This document shows, one piece after another, positions 46,154 through 54,660 of a stretch of DNA of 64,000 nt (its first letter is position 1; every line of letters begins with the position of its first letter). Where the stretch lies: contig NZ_JAUSTK010000008.1 of the NCBI RefSeq assembly GCF_030812855.1, positions 1-64,000 on the forward strand, given 5' to 3'. The notes beneath the pieces were generated by a model that was given only the letters and a program-made list of their open reading frames with translations, had not been told where the DNA came from and did no database searches. Made by a program: the position numbers and the translations under genes. The DNA is from Paenibacillus wynnii (GTDB lineage: Bacteria > Bacillota > Bacilli > Paenibacillales > Paenibacillaceae).

Positions 46154-47077
46154 ATGTTAGAGCAAATTATTAAACAAGCTTACATGTACACCGCCTCTAC
46201 ATCTTATGTCCACATTGAGAAAAGCTGTCTGGAGGACCTTTCTTCACAAATTGAAAACCATTTGAGAAGCTCGACAATCGAACTTCCTTTATGGAATGGT
46301 GCTTCTTTTGCTCCATGGCTGCGATCCATAGAAGAAATAAGTCAATTCTTTTTCATAGGAAATTCTATTAATTTCCGATTTTGGAATCGGAATCATCTGG
46401 ATAGGTACAGCTATGGCGAATGCCGAGGCTCAGAGGCGATGTGGAAGGCTCTATCAGATTGGCCGGAGTTATTGGACGCAGATGTTCTCGCAAACTTAAA
46501 TGAAGAACAATTCAGATTAAAATTCGGTGCAATCTCCATGACCAAAGAACGCGTAGCCAGCCTGAGGGAAGTAGGGAATATCCTAAACAAACACTATGAT
46601 GGAAAAGTGATTCACTTATTGGAGCGTGCCTGCTTCGAGACGGATGAAATTGTAAAGTGGATTGTAACGGATTTCCCAATGTGGAATGATTCTACCGGTC
46701 CCCTGCTTTTTTATAAACGTGCACAATTGTTTACGGCTATGCTCGCAGGTAGATTACAGGCCAATTCATTCATTACAGGTCTACAGAAGCTTACTTTACT
46801 GGCTGATTATCATCTGCCGAAAGGACTTCACAATCTTGGGGTTCTGCGCTATGACGATAACTTAAAATTTCGAATAGATAATTCTCAAGTTCTTCCCTGC
46901 AATTGCAGGGAAGAACTTGAGCTGAGGGCCTCGACCATTTGTGTGGGCGATCTGCTGGTACAATCACTCTCCAGAAAAGGGATACAGATAAACGCAATTC
47001 AGTTAGATGCATTTCTTTGGGAGGTCTCAAAGAAAGTTAATACACCATACCATCTTACAGTAACAAGCTTTTATTAA
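46154..47077 (+). CDS. Queuosine-salvage-family protein (DUF2419/Qng1-like N-glycosylase)
   Basis: 307 aa. The pattern fits the Q-salvage family: LPLWNGASFAPWLRS, FFIGNSINFRFW, a conserved SLREVGNIL region, FPMWNDS, FYKRAQLFTAML (about residues 195), LTLLADYHLPKGLHNLGVLRYDDNL, EELELRASTICVGDLLVQSL, INAIQLDAFLWEVSKK and a TSFY end. Qng1 cleaves queuosine 5'-phosphate to queuine and ribose 5-phosphate. In this operon a nucleotide N-glycosylase next to GTP cyclohydrolase II and a radical SAM enzyme could free a base from a GTP-derived nucleotide (inference). The codons for VLPCNCREEL lie in a perfect 38-bp palindrome. It does not look like a housekeeping copy, given its operon. Confidence 0.75.
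   Translation: MLEQIIKQAYMYTASTSYVHIEKSCLEDLSSQIENHLRSSTIELPLWNGASFAPWLRSIEEISQFFFIGNSINFRFWNRNHLDRYSYGECRGSEAMWKALSDWPELLDADVLANLNEEQFRLKFGAISMTKERVASLREVGNILNKHYDGKVIHLLERACFETDEIVKWIVTDFPMWNDSTGPLLFYKRAQLFTAMLAGRLQANSFITGLQKLTLLADYHLPKGLHNLGVLRYDDNLKFRIDNSQVLPCNCREELELRASTICVGDLLVQSLSRKGIQINAIQLDAFLWEVSKKVNTPYHLTVTSFY
46884..46921. repeat. Perfect 38-bp palindrome inside the Qng1-like gene
   Basis: The half-site CTCAAGTTCTTCCCTGCAA is followed without spacer by its exact reverse complement. It keeps the reading frame (VLPCNCREEL on the plus strand and the same peptide on the minus strand). Confidence 0.95.
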
Positions 47078-47098
47078 TAGTAAGTTAAGGAGACATTT

Positions 47099-47890
47099 AT
47101 GAGGGTGTATTTTGAATTTATGAAAAAGGCTGTTAAAAATAGTGTCGCGTACCGCTTTAATATATGGGCCCGCATGCTAGGAGATTTAGCCTTTATCATA
47201 ATGTGGATTTCGGTATGGGCTGCCTTGTATCAAGGTCATTCCGATATGAACGGGATAACTATGCAAAATGCGTTACTCTACGTCATGATTACTCAGCTGC
47301 TAATTTCTTGTAATCATGCGGCCTATCCTATTGGACGAATGGAGGGGCTTGTAAGAGAGGGACGTATTTCATCAGAAATTTTGAAACCGTATGATTTTAT
47401 CACACGCTGCATTGCTGAGGATTCGGGACAAATATTCTCTTATTTTATATTGAGCGGCTTCCCTGTTTTTATGATTACATTTCAGTTCATGAATATAGGA
47501 CTTCCAATTGGGCCTCTAAAAGTGCTGCTCTTTATTTACTCAGCATTGTGCGGTTGCATGATTAAATACTTTATAGAACTGAGCTTTGGGCTATTATCTT
47601 TATGGTTCATTCAGACGCGTATTCAACCTATTTTTTCATTCACGATTTCATTGTTTTCCGGCGCAGCTGTACCCTTATGGTTTTTTCCTGACTGGCTTGA
47701 GAACATTGCCAACGTCTTGCCATTCAAAGGGATTTATTTTGTGCCTAGTGCTATTTTTACAGGGCAGTTGCAGGGGAGTCAGCTGCAGCATGAGCTTTTA
47801 GTTCAAGGAATGTGGGTTGTTGCATCGTTTTTATTATTGCGTTGGATGTGGGCGACGGCAAGTAAGCGTGTAGTTGTTCAAGGCGGTTGA
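47099..47890 (+). CDS. ABC-2-type exporter permease 1
   Basis: 263-aa membrane protein with about six membrane segments. MRVYFEFMKKAVKNSVAYRFNIWARMLGDLAFIIMWISVWAALY and RISSEILKPYDFITRCIAEDSGQ match the permeases that pair with a second permease and a NatA-like ATPase (COG4587 type). With the next two genes it forms a complete ABC exporter, probably for the product of this operon. GGAGA precedes ATG 47099. Confidence 0.88.
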   Translation: MRVYFEFMKKAVKNSVAYRFNIWARMLGDLAFIIMWISVWAALYQGHSDMNGITMQNALLYVMITQLLISCNHAAYPIGRMEGLVREGRISSEILKPYDFITRCIAEDSGQIFSYFILSGFPVFMITFQFMNIGLPIGPLKVLLFIYSALCGCMIKYFIELSFGLLSLWFIQTRIQPIFSFTISLFSGAAVPLWFFPDWLENIANVLPFKGIYFVPSAIFTGQLQGSQLQHELLVQGMWVVASFLLLRWMWATASKRVVVQGG

Positions 47891-47909
47891 ATAGGAGGTT
47901 TGTTCGTAT

Positions 47910-48692
47910 ATGTACATTAAATTACTACAGCTTCAATTGAAAACATTGCTTGAGTACCGTTTTGCTTTCTTCAGTCAGGTTCTGGGGATCTTCATAGGAT
48001 ACATTAGTACTGTCATTGTATATTGGCTAATGTTTTTAAGATTTGATGAACTTAATGGTTGGACATTTAAAGAGACTATGTATGTGTATGCATTTGCTGC
48101 ACTCACCATCAACATCGCGGCTATATTCTTTAATCACTTCAAGACAATGGACCAAGAGATTATTAACGGGACATTCGATAAGTATTTGATCAGACCACAC
48201 AATGTTTTTTTTAGTTATTTAATCTCAAAATTCGATGTGGCGGAATTCGCCAATTTATTTCTTTCCATTGCAGTTTTAATTTATGTCATAGATGTAAATC
48301 ACATTCACTTTACCGCGGTAAAAATAGTTTTCTTATTTCTGGGAATCATCGGGGCAGTCCTGGTGAACGCCGGTTCGTTGGTGTTGATCGGTGCGGTATC
48401 CTTTTGGACCTTAAAATCAGAAAGTCTTTACGACACTATTTTATGGCCGGCACAATTTTTATCTTATTTGCCAATGGGTATATTCCCAAAAATCATTCAA
48501 GTATTATTCACGTTTGTACTTCCCTTTGCGTTCATAAGTTATTATCCTTCAACAATTACACTTGACAAGGTAAATATCTTATCTGCACCTGGACTGGCGT
48601 ATTCCAGTATTGGTATAGGCATAATTTTTTTCCTGATATCATTATCCGTCTGGAACAGCGGCTTAAAGAAGTATAATGGCACAGGATCTTAG
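47910..48692 (+). CDS. ABC-2-type exporter permease 2
   Basis: 260-aa membrane protein with about six membrane segments. LLEYRFAFFSQVLGIFIGYISTVIVYWLMFLRFDELNGW and EIINGTFDKYLIRPHNVFFSYLISKFD are typical of the COG3694-type partner. AGGAGG precedes ATG 47910. It lies between permease 1 and the ATPase. Confidence 0.88.
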   Translation: MYIKLLQLQLKTLLEYRFAFFSQVLGIFIGYISTVIVYWLMFLRFDELNGWTFKETMYVYAFAALTINIAAIFFNHFKTMDQEIINGTFDKYLIRPHNVFFSYLISKFDVAEFANLFLSIAVLIYVIDVNHIHFTAVKIVFLFLGIIGAVLVNAGSLVLIGAVSFWTLKSESLYDTILWPAQFLSYLPMGIFPKIIQVLFTFVLPFAFISYYPSTITLDKVNILSAPGLAYSSIGIGIIFFLISLSVWNSGLKKYNGTGS

Positions 48693-48720
48693 AATAGAAG
48701 ATGCAGGAGTTGTTTAGAAT

Positions 48721-49713
48721 ATGGCACTGATTGAGATTAACGATATTCATAAGGAATATGTTACGTATAAACAGGAAAAAGGCTTCCTGAATACATTCAA
48801 AGGTTTTTTCTATCGTGAAAAGCAAATTAAAGAAGCAGTTAAAGGGATCTCCTTTCAAATTGAGAAAGGTGAAATGGTTGGTTATATCGGTCCTAATGGT
48901 GCGGGGAAATCAACGACACTCAAGATCTTATCAGGTATCTTAACTCCGACATCCGGAGAAGCACATATAGCAGGAATCGTTCCCTATCAAAATCGAAAGC
49001 AACATGCTAAAAAAATAGGCGTAGTTTTCGGCCAGAGAACACAGCTATGGTGGGATCTTCCTGTAATTGAATCTTTTGAATTAATGCGTTATGTCTATCG
49101 AATCGACGAAAAGACGTATCGGGAGAACATGGAGATTTTTACTGATTTGCTGGAGCTTGATCAATTTTCCAGCCGTCCGGTTCGGCAGTTATCTCTTGGA
49201 CAGCGGATGCGTGCTGATATTGCATTGTCTTTACTACATAATCCTGACATTCTCTTTCTTGATGAGCCCACTATTGGTTTGGACGTAGTAGCCAAACAGA
49301 AAATTCGCGAGTTCATCAAACAAATTAATTTGAAGCGTCAGGTTACTGTTATTCTTACTACCCACGATATGGGGGATATCGAATCACTTTGTAATCGCGT
49401 TATTTTAATAGACGACGGATTAGTACAATTCGATGGGGAAATCGAGAAATTTCGTCACACGTATGGAAAAGAAAGATGTTTAGTAGTCGAAACTAAGGAA
49501 CCTGAGGATATTGACAGACTGGTACTTGATCATGGTCAAATCACGAAAAGAGAAGGCAATCGGATCTGGATCCATTTTGATAGAGATCAAGTATCTCCTA
49601 CTCAGTTAATCCCACATATCACCTCACAAATTGAGGTTGTTGATCTAACTATTGAAGAGCCGAGCATTGAAGGTATTGTAAGTCGTGTGTACCAGGATAA
49701 AACTAAGAATTAA
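48721..49713 (+). CDS. ABC exporter ATP-binding protein
   Basis: 330 aa. The N-terminal extension EYVTYKQEKGFLNTFKGFFYREKQIKEAVKGISFQIEKGE is characteristic of the COG4586 subgroup. Walker A is GPNGAGKST; the Q-loop region reads GVVFGQRTQLWWDLPVIESF; the signature is LSLGQRMRADIALSLL; Walker B is ILFLDEPTIGLD; the H-loop is in ILTTHD. The C-terminal regulatory domain spans about residues 250-330. It energises the two preceding permeases. Confidence 0.92.
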   Translation: MALIEINDIHKEYVTYKQEKGFLNTFKGFFYREKQIKEAVKGISFQIEKGEMVGYIGPNGAGKSTTLKILSGILTPTSGEAHIAGIVPYQNRKQHAKKIGVVFGQRTQLWWDLPVIESFELMRYVYRIDEKTYRENMEIFTDLLELDQFSSRPVRQLSLGQRMRADIALSLLHNPDILFLDEPTIGLDVVAKQKIREFIKQINLKRQVTVILTTHDMGDIESLCNRVILIDDGLVQFDGEIEKFRHTYGKERCLVVETKEPEDIDRLVLDHGQITKREGNRIWIHFDRDQVSPTQLIPHITSQIEVVDLTIEEPSIEGIVSRVYQDKTKN

Positions 49714-49732
49714 CAGCAGGGAGTTGATCCAA

Positions 49733-51466
49733 ATTAGTAGTTTGATTGGTAAGGGGATTTGTCATTTTTTTGGTGCTCGTGAAATCTTGAAGAACCTGGA
49801 TTTTAAAATAGAAAAAGGCGAAAGTATCGGGTTGATTGGCAAGAATGGAGAAGGGAAATCTACCCTATTACGCATTCTTGCTGGTGTGGATCAGCCGGAT
49901 GCAGGGCGGCTTAGCAATGGTTTCAAAGTTGCTTATGTTCCACAGTCTCTGGATACTGATGTCCATCAAGTAGTACATCAATGGTTGAATAACAATCAAC
50001 AAGATATGGATCCGGAAATCATCGAAGGATTGAGAATGCCAGAATATATTTGGAATCTTCCTGTCAATAATCTGAGCGGCGGCGAACAAACAAAAGTACT
50101 TTTATTGTCGGCGCTCAGCCAACCATCGGATCTGCTTCTTTTGGATGAGCCTACAAATCATTTGGATATGAATACTGTGCTGTGGTTAGAAAAAAAGTTA
50201 ATTTCATTAAAACAGAGCGTTATTATCGTTTCGCATGACCGCCGGTTTCTGGATGAAGTGACTAAGACAACTTGGGAACTGAAAGAGGGGGAAATAAACA
50301 AGTTCTCCGGAAACTATTCATTCTACATGCAGCAAAATGCGGGAACCCGTAAAAGAGTGGAAAAAGAATATAACGAATATCTTAAGGAAAAAGATAGGCT
50401 GAAAAAATCAATTATCAGAAAGCAAATTTGGGTTTCGAAAGGAGAACGGGGGCGCCGTCAAACAGATTCTTTTAGCAAAAATTTAAAGACTGCTGATGGA
50501 AAAAGTGCTGCCAAAATGGCTAATGCGATTAAGGCAATGAAACATAGGCTGGAACAACTTGAGCCAACCGAAAAGCCCGACATAAAAAGGGAGGTGACCG
50601 CAAGATTTTTAGATATCGATCCTTTAAAAAGAATGATTTTGGTTCGCGGAGAAGACGTTTCGTTTGGGTATGAACAGCAGTTGCTTCTTAAGCAAGTGAA
50701 TTTTCAGGTGACCAAAAATGCCCGGATCGGCCTAATTGGCTTGAATGGTTCTGGCAAGAGTACATTGCTAAAAATAATCGCAGGGCAACTTAAACCTCAA
50801 CGGGGCACTGTAAGTTTAACACCGGCTGCACAGGTAGGTTATTTGGATCAAATGCTGGCTGATCTTCAAACGGATCAATCGCTATTTGATAACATTATGA
50901 CGATAGCAGGAATGGATGCTTCTACAGCCCGATTATATCTAGGAGCCTTCTTGTTTCAAAAGGAGGATGTCTTCCGCAAAATTTCCACATTGAGTTATGG
51001 TGAGAGAGTTCGACTGGCGATATTGAAATTAATTTTGTCCAAAGTAAATATGCTTTTGCTGGATGAACCAACCAACCATTTAGACATATTCACCAATGAG
51101 AAAATAGAAGAAGCACTCGAGGACTACCCCGGTGTAATTATTTGCGCGTCCCATGACCGTTATTTTTTAGATAAAATTGCAAATGAAATCTGGAGTATTC
51201 ACGAAGGCAGATTGGAGATTCATCATTGCGGTTTCAAGGAATTTCTGCAGAAAGAGCAGAAGCACACAGCTAAGCAGGATATAAACCAAAATCAGGTTAA
51301 AGAAGAAATTATGTTATTAGAAACCCGTATTGCCCAGATTGCATGGGATTTAAGTATTGTAAATGGGTTGGAAAAAGTGAATCTTGATCATGAGTTCATT
51401 ACACTGAGCCGTCAGGCCGAAAAACTTCGTCAAATTTTAAAGAAAGCTGGAGGGAGATCATCATAA
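49733..51466 (+). CDS. ABC-F ATPase (ribosomal protection type)
   Basis: About 578 aa with two ATPase domains and no membrane segments. Domain 1 has Walker A GKNGEGKST, signature LSGGEQTKVLLLSAL and DEPTNHLD; domain 2 has GLNGSGKST, LSYGERVRLAILKL and DEPTNHLD. The charged linker between them (about residues 190-290, YNEYLKEKDRLKKSIIRKQIWVSKGERGRRQ) is the interdomain element that reaches the ribosomal P site. The ARE-type ABC-F proteins dislodge antibiotics that bind the 50S subunit, so this is the likely self-resistance gene. The start is uncertain: ATT 49733 is 9 nt after AGGGAG and best fits the family N-terminus; GTG 49685 or TTG 49724 are conventional alternatives. Confidence 0.9.
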   Translation: MSSLIGKGICHFFGAREILKNLDFKIEKGESIGLIGKNGEGKSTLLRILAGVDQPDAGRLSNGFKVAYVPQSLDTDVHQVVHQWLNNNQQDMDPEIIEGLRMPEYIWNLPVNNLSGGEQTKVLLLSALSQPSDLLLLDEPTNHLDMNTVLWLEKKLISLKQSVIIVSHDRRFLDEVTKTTWELKEGEINKFSGNYSFYMQQNAGTRKRVEKEYNEYLKEKDRLKKSIIRKQIWVSKGERGRRQTDSFSKNLKTADGKSAAKMANAIKAMKHRLEQLEPTEKPDIKREVTARFLDIDPLKRMILVRGEDVSFGYEQQLLLKQVNFQVTKNARIGLIGLNGSGKSTLLKIIAGQLKPQRGTVSLTPAAQVGYLDQMLADLQTDQSLFDNIMTIAGMDASTARLYLGAFLFQKEDVFRKISTLSYGERVRLAILKLILSKVNMLLLDEPTNHLDIFTNEKIEEALEDYPGVIICASHDRYFLDKIANEIWSIHEGRLEIHHCGFKEFLQKEQKHTAKQDINQNQVKEEIMLLETRIAQIAWDLSIVNGLEKVNLDHEFITLSRQAEKLRQILKKAGGRSS

Positions 51467-52056
51467 AGGACTATCCCGTAAAGCCCAATCCCTGTAATAG
51501 AAGAGCTGTATTTATTGATAGGGACGGCACGATTAACAAAGATACACATTATCCGCATCAAATTGAGGATCTAATACTGTTTTCGGAAGCAACAAAAGGA
51601 ATTGAACTGCTCTCAACTTTGCCGTTAGATATCATTGTGATTACCAATCAAGGTGGAATTGCCCTTAATATGTATACTGTCCAGCATATGACCGCTTTTA
51701 ACGCTGAATTAAGAAGAAAGATAAATGCAGATAAGGGCCGCATTGATGCATTTTATTACTGTCCTCATTTTGAGAAAAAGAATTTGCCGGAAGACACTAA
51801 GATGTGTTCGTGTTCCAAGCCGTTGCCTGGACTGCTGTTTGAAGCTGCTGAGGATTTTCAGATAAATTTAGCTGAAAGTTATATGATAGGTGACCGGTTT
51901 ACTGATATTGAAGCCGGAATTCGTGCCGGATGCAAAACGATCCTTGTTAAATCAGGTGCTTCTATCGTCAGAAGTGACGAGACAACAGTTGAACCTGATT
52001 ATATCACTGAGAATCTACTTGAGGCCGCTTTAATTATTAAAGGTGAGTTTGTATAA
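51463..52056 (+). CDS. gmhB: HAD-family heptose-bisphosphate phosphatase (GmhB-like), non-standard start
   Basis: About 197 aa. HAD motif I FIDRDGTIN (D19, D21), motif II VITNQGG, the Cys/His zinc loop YYCPHFEKKN...MCSCSKPLPG and motif III/IV MIGDRFTDIEAG match GmhB, which dephosphorylates D-glycero-D-manno-heptose 1,7-bisphosphate. The first ATG/GTG/TTG codons in frame lie after motif I, and the nearest upstream in-frame stop is near 51391 with no usual start between. ATA at 51463 is 6 nt after GGAGGGAG and overlaps the ABC-F stop (ATAA), so it is the most likely start. Pairs with the gmhA-like gene downstream. Confidence 0.82.
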   Translation: MKDYPVKPNPCNRRAVFIDRDGTINKDTHYPHQIEDLILFSEATKGIELLSTLPLDIIVITNQGGIALNMYTVQHMTAFNAELRRKINADKGRIDAFYYCPHFEKKNLPEDTKMCSCSKPLPGLLFEAAEDFQINLAESYMIGDRFTDIEAGIRAGCKTILVKSGASIVRSDETTVEPDYITENLLEAALIIKGEFV

Positions 52057-52105
52057 CTCGAAGTTTCCGACAATCCAAATTGAAGAAGATAAGGTGATGT
52101 ATATT

Positions 52106-52765
52106 ATGAATAATATTGAAAAACTTTTTAACCAATCTACGAACGCAAAACAATTTGCAACAGGTTACTTTTTATATTTGAAGCATCTGCTCAATAAAAT
52201 CGACACTGATTCGATTAGTGCATTTATCAATGAGCTGGAGCATGCACACAGACAAGGGAAAAATATATTTGTAATAGGCAATGGTGGTTCTGCTTCCACA
52301 GCGTCTCATTTGGCCAATGATCTTGGATTCGGAATTTATAGAAAATCACGAAATGAAACCCCTCTTAGAGCGATTTCACTGACTGACAACATTTCAATTA
52401 TGTCTGCTATCTCAAATGATGAGTGTTATGAGAATGTTTTTTTGAAGCAGCTGCATCTTTATTATCAGGAGGGTGATATTCTAATTGCCATTTCAGCAAG
52501 CGGAAATTCAAAAAATATAATAAACAGCGTAGAGTGGGTAAAATCCCGAAATGGAAAAGTAATCGGCCTGTCCGGGTTTGATGGGGGAAGATTGAAGAAA
52601 TTAAGCGATGTTGTGATTAATGTAGAAACGCCTTTAGAGGAATTCGGTCCGGTTGAGGATATTCACCTGATTATCGGTCATTTGGTTTCAGCCTGGCTGC
52701 AATACAGTATGAATAATTATGAGCTGACCAATATTGAGGAGGACCTCCACAATGCTTACATATGA
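52106..52765 (+). CDS. gmhA: SIS-domain phosphoheptose isomerase (GmhA-like)
   Basis: About 219 aa. The SIS domain contains IFVIGNGGSASTASHLANDLG, ISLTDNISIMSAISNDECYENVFLKQL and ILIAISASGNSKNIINSVEWVKSRNGKVIGLSGFDGG, and it ends with EDIHLIIGHLVSAWL, all as in GmhA. It converts sedoheptulose 7-phosphate to D-glycero-D-manno-heptose 7-phosphate. ATG 52106 is 9 nt after AAGGTG. No heptose kinase or nucleotidyltransferase (hddA/hddC or hldE) is seen in the window. Overlaps the next gene by 14 bp. Confidence 0.9.
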   Translation: MNNIEKLFNQSTNAKQFATGYFLYLKHLLNKIDTDSISAFINELEHAHRQGKNIFVIGNGGSASTASHLANDLGFGIYRKSRNETPLRAISLTDNISIMSAISNDECYENVFLKQLHLYYQEGDILIAISASGNSKNIINSVEWVKSRNGKVIGLSGFDGGRLKKLSDVVINVETPLEEFGPVEDIHLIIGHLVSAWLQYSMNNYELTNIEEDLHNAYI

Positions 52766-54620
52766 AACATCGCTGGACCCGGAGTTTAAGGAACGTTTCG
52801 AAGAGGGGGCGAAGCTGCTTCAGGAGAAATATACTTCTCTTTATGGAGAAACAAAAGAGAATTATGAGAATTTGGTAGGAATTATAGAAGCTGCCTTTCA
52901 AGGTAGGAAGAAAGATTTAAGGTTACAGGATAATCAGAGATCCAGACAACCTCAGTGGTACATGAGTGAGAAACTCGTTGGTATGTCTATTTATGTGGAC
53001 TTATTTGCTGATAATCTTACAGGTGTGAAAGACAAAATTGAATACTTTAAAGAGCTTGGTATCACGTACATTCACTTTATGCCCGTTCTAAAGACGAGAG
53101 ACGGCAAGGATGACGGTGGGTTTGCAGTCTCTAGCTATAAGGAGATTAACCCTAAACTTGGAAACATGAGTGAATTCGAAGATTTGGTTGATGCATTAAG
53201 GAAGGAAGGTATCGTTACTTGTATTGATTTTGTACTGAACCACACAGCGAAGGAACATGAGTGGGTTCTGGAAGCCATGAATGGAAATGAAAAATACCAG
53301 CAAATGTACTATATGTTTGATACATATGATATTCCTCGTGAATTTGAAAAAACTTTACCGCTTATATTCCCGGAAGTTTCGCAGCAAAACTTTATTTATT
53401 CGGATGAACTGAAAAAGTGGGTTTGCTCCATATTTTATGAGTATCAATGGGATTTAAATTACAAGAACCCTGTGTTGTTCAATAATATCGCCGAAAGCAT
53501 GCTCTTTTTATTAAACCAGGGCGTCGATATACTACGTCTGGATGCTATTCCCCATATCTGGAAAGAAGTTGGAACCGACTGCTTCAATTTACCTCAGGTC
53601 CATGAAATTCTGAGTATGTTGAATATTATAGTTGATATGGTTGCTCCAGGTTCGATTTTTAAAGGTGAGGCGATCGGCAGCACCGAGAGTATTATGGGAT
53701 TTTTTGGGGATAAGTATAATGGATGCAGTTTAATGTATAATTTCCCGCTAAGTGTTAGTTTGTGGAATGCACTGGTGACTGAAGACACACGAGAGATGCA
53801 AATTACACTTGACCGATTGAACGAATATGAAAAGAACAGATGCTTTATCAATTACATTAGATGTCACGATGATATTGCTTGGGATATGGATGGCGAAACT
53901 CTTCGTCAGCTCGGAATAGATAGTACCGCTCATTTTGAATATGTGACTGATTTTTATTTGGGAAAGATTCCTGGAAGTTTTTCAAAAGCGGAATCCAAAG
54001 ATTTTGATAGCAAAGCCAAGGAAGGGAGAAAAACATCGGGAACTGTAGCATCTTTATGCGGCTTGGAAAAAGCAGTGGAAGATGCGAATGAACTTCAGAC
54101 GGATTTGGCTATTAAAAAAATTCTATTGCTTCACAGCATTATTCTCTCCTACGAGGGAATCCCGATGTTATACGGTGGGGACGAGATTGGAATGTTCAAT
54201 GATCCTTCTTATAAGGACAGTTGGGAAAAGGCTGATGATAGCAGATGGTTGCATCGGGTAAGTCTTGACTGGGCAAGGGCAGAGAAGAGGGGCGATGGTG
54301 AGACGATTGAGGGAAGGATATTTCAGAGTCTGAAAAAGCTGATCACTGCCAGAAAGAGTAATCCGTTATTTAACTCCAGTTTGCATACTAAATTTTTAGA
54401 AACCGGAAATCAAAGTGTATTTGGGTATTGTAAAAAGAATCAAACAGATGAACTGCTTGTACTATGTAACTTTTCTGGTGAAAACCAAAAGATCAATAGC
54501 AAGATAATGAACTCTGAAGGATTAAGAAGAGAACTTTGTAATATGGTTACCGGTGAAATCATAAGCCTGAATGAACATTCGCTTACTCTTCAGCCCTATG
54601 AGTTTATGTGGTTGACATAG
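52752..54620 (+). CDS. Amylosucrase-like GH13 glucosyltransferase
   Basis: 622 aa, close to amylosucrase length (~630). The catalytic residues are all present and spaced as in that enzyme: nucleophile D264 (LRLDAIPHIWK), acid/base E306 (FKGEAIGS) and D373 (RCHDDIAWD). N-terminal helical domain LLQEKYTSLYGETKENYENLVGII and the barrel start MSIYVDLFADNLTGVKDKIEYFKELGITYIHFMPVL fit GH13 subfamily 4. Amylosucrases transfer glucose from sucrose to a glucan or another acceptor. In this operon it may glucosylate the product, or act on it at export as a (de)glucosylating step (inference). No signal peptide, so it is cytoplasmic. ATG 52752 follows GAGGAGGA. Confidence 0.9.
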   Translation: MLTYETSLDPEFKERFEEGAKLLQEKYTSLYGETKENYENLVGIIEAAFQGRKKDLRLQDNQRSRQPQWYMSEKLVGMSIYVDLFADNLTGVKDKIEYFKELGITYIHFMPVLKTRDGKDDGGFAVSSYKEINPKLGNMSEFEDLVDALRKEGIVTCIDFVLNHTAKEHEWVLEAMNGNEKYQQMYYMFDTYDIPREFEKTLPLIFPEVSQQNFIYSDELKKWVCSIFYEYQWDLNYKNPVLFNNIAESMLFLLNQGVDILRLDAIPHIWKEVGTDCFNLPQVHEILSMLNIIVDMVAPGSIFKGEAIGSTESIMGFFGDKYNGCSLMYNFPLSVSLWNALVTEDTREMQITLDRLNEYEKNRCFINYIRCHDDIAWDMDGETLRQLGIDSTAHFEYVTDFYLGKIPGSFSKAESKDFDSKAKEGRKTSGTVASLCGLEKAVEDANELQTDLAIKKILLLHSIILSYEGIPMLYGGDEIGMFNDPSYKDSWEKADDSRWLHRVSLDWARAEKRGDGETIEGRIFQSLKKLITARKSNPLFNSSLHTKFLETGNQSVFGYCKKNQTDELLVLCNFSGENQKINSKIMNSEGLRRELCNMVTGEIISLNEHSLTLQPYEFMWLT

Positions 54621-54660
54621 AGATTAGGTTTAATACTAAAGGAACAGGAAAGGGATTTTA

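Noticed and set aside
46791-47030. Minus-strand frame overlapping the 38-bp palindrome, containing VLPCNCREEL
   Set aside because: The shared peptide is only a consequence of the palindrome; the plus-strand gene fits a known family.
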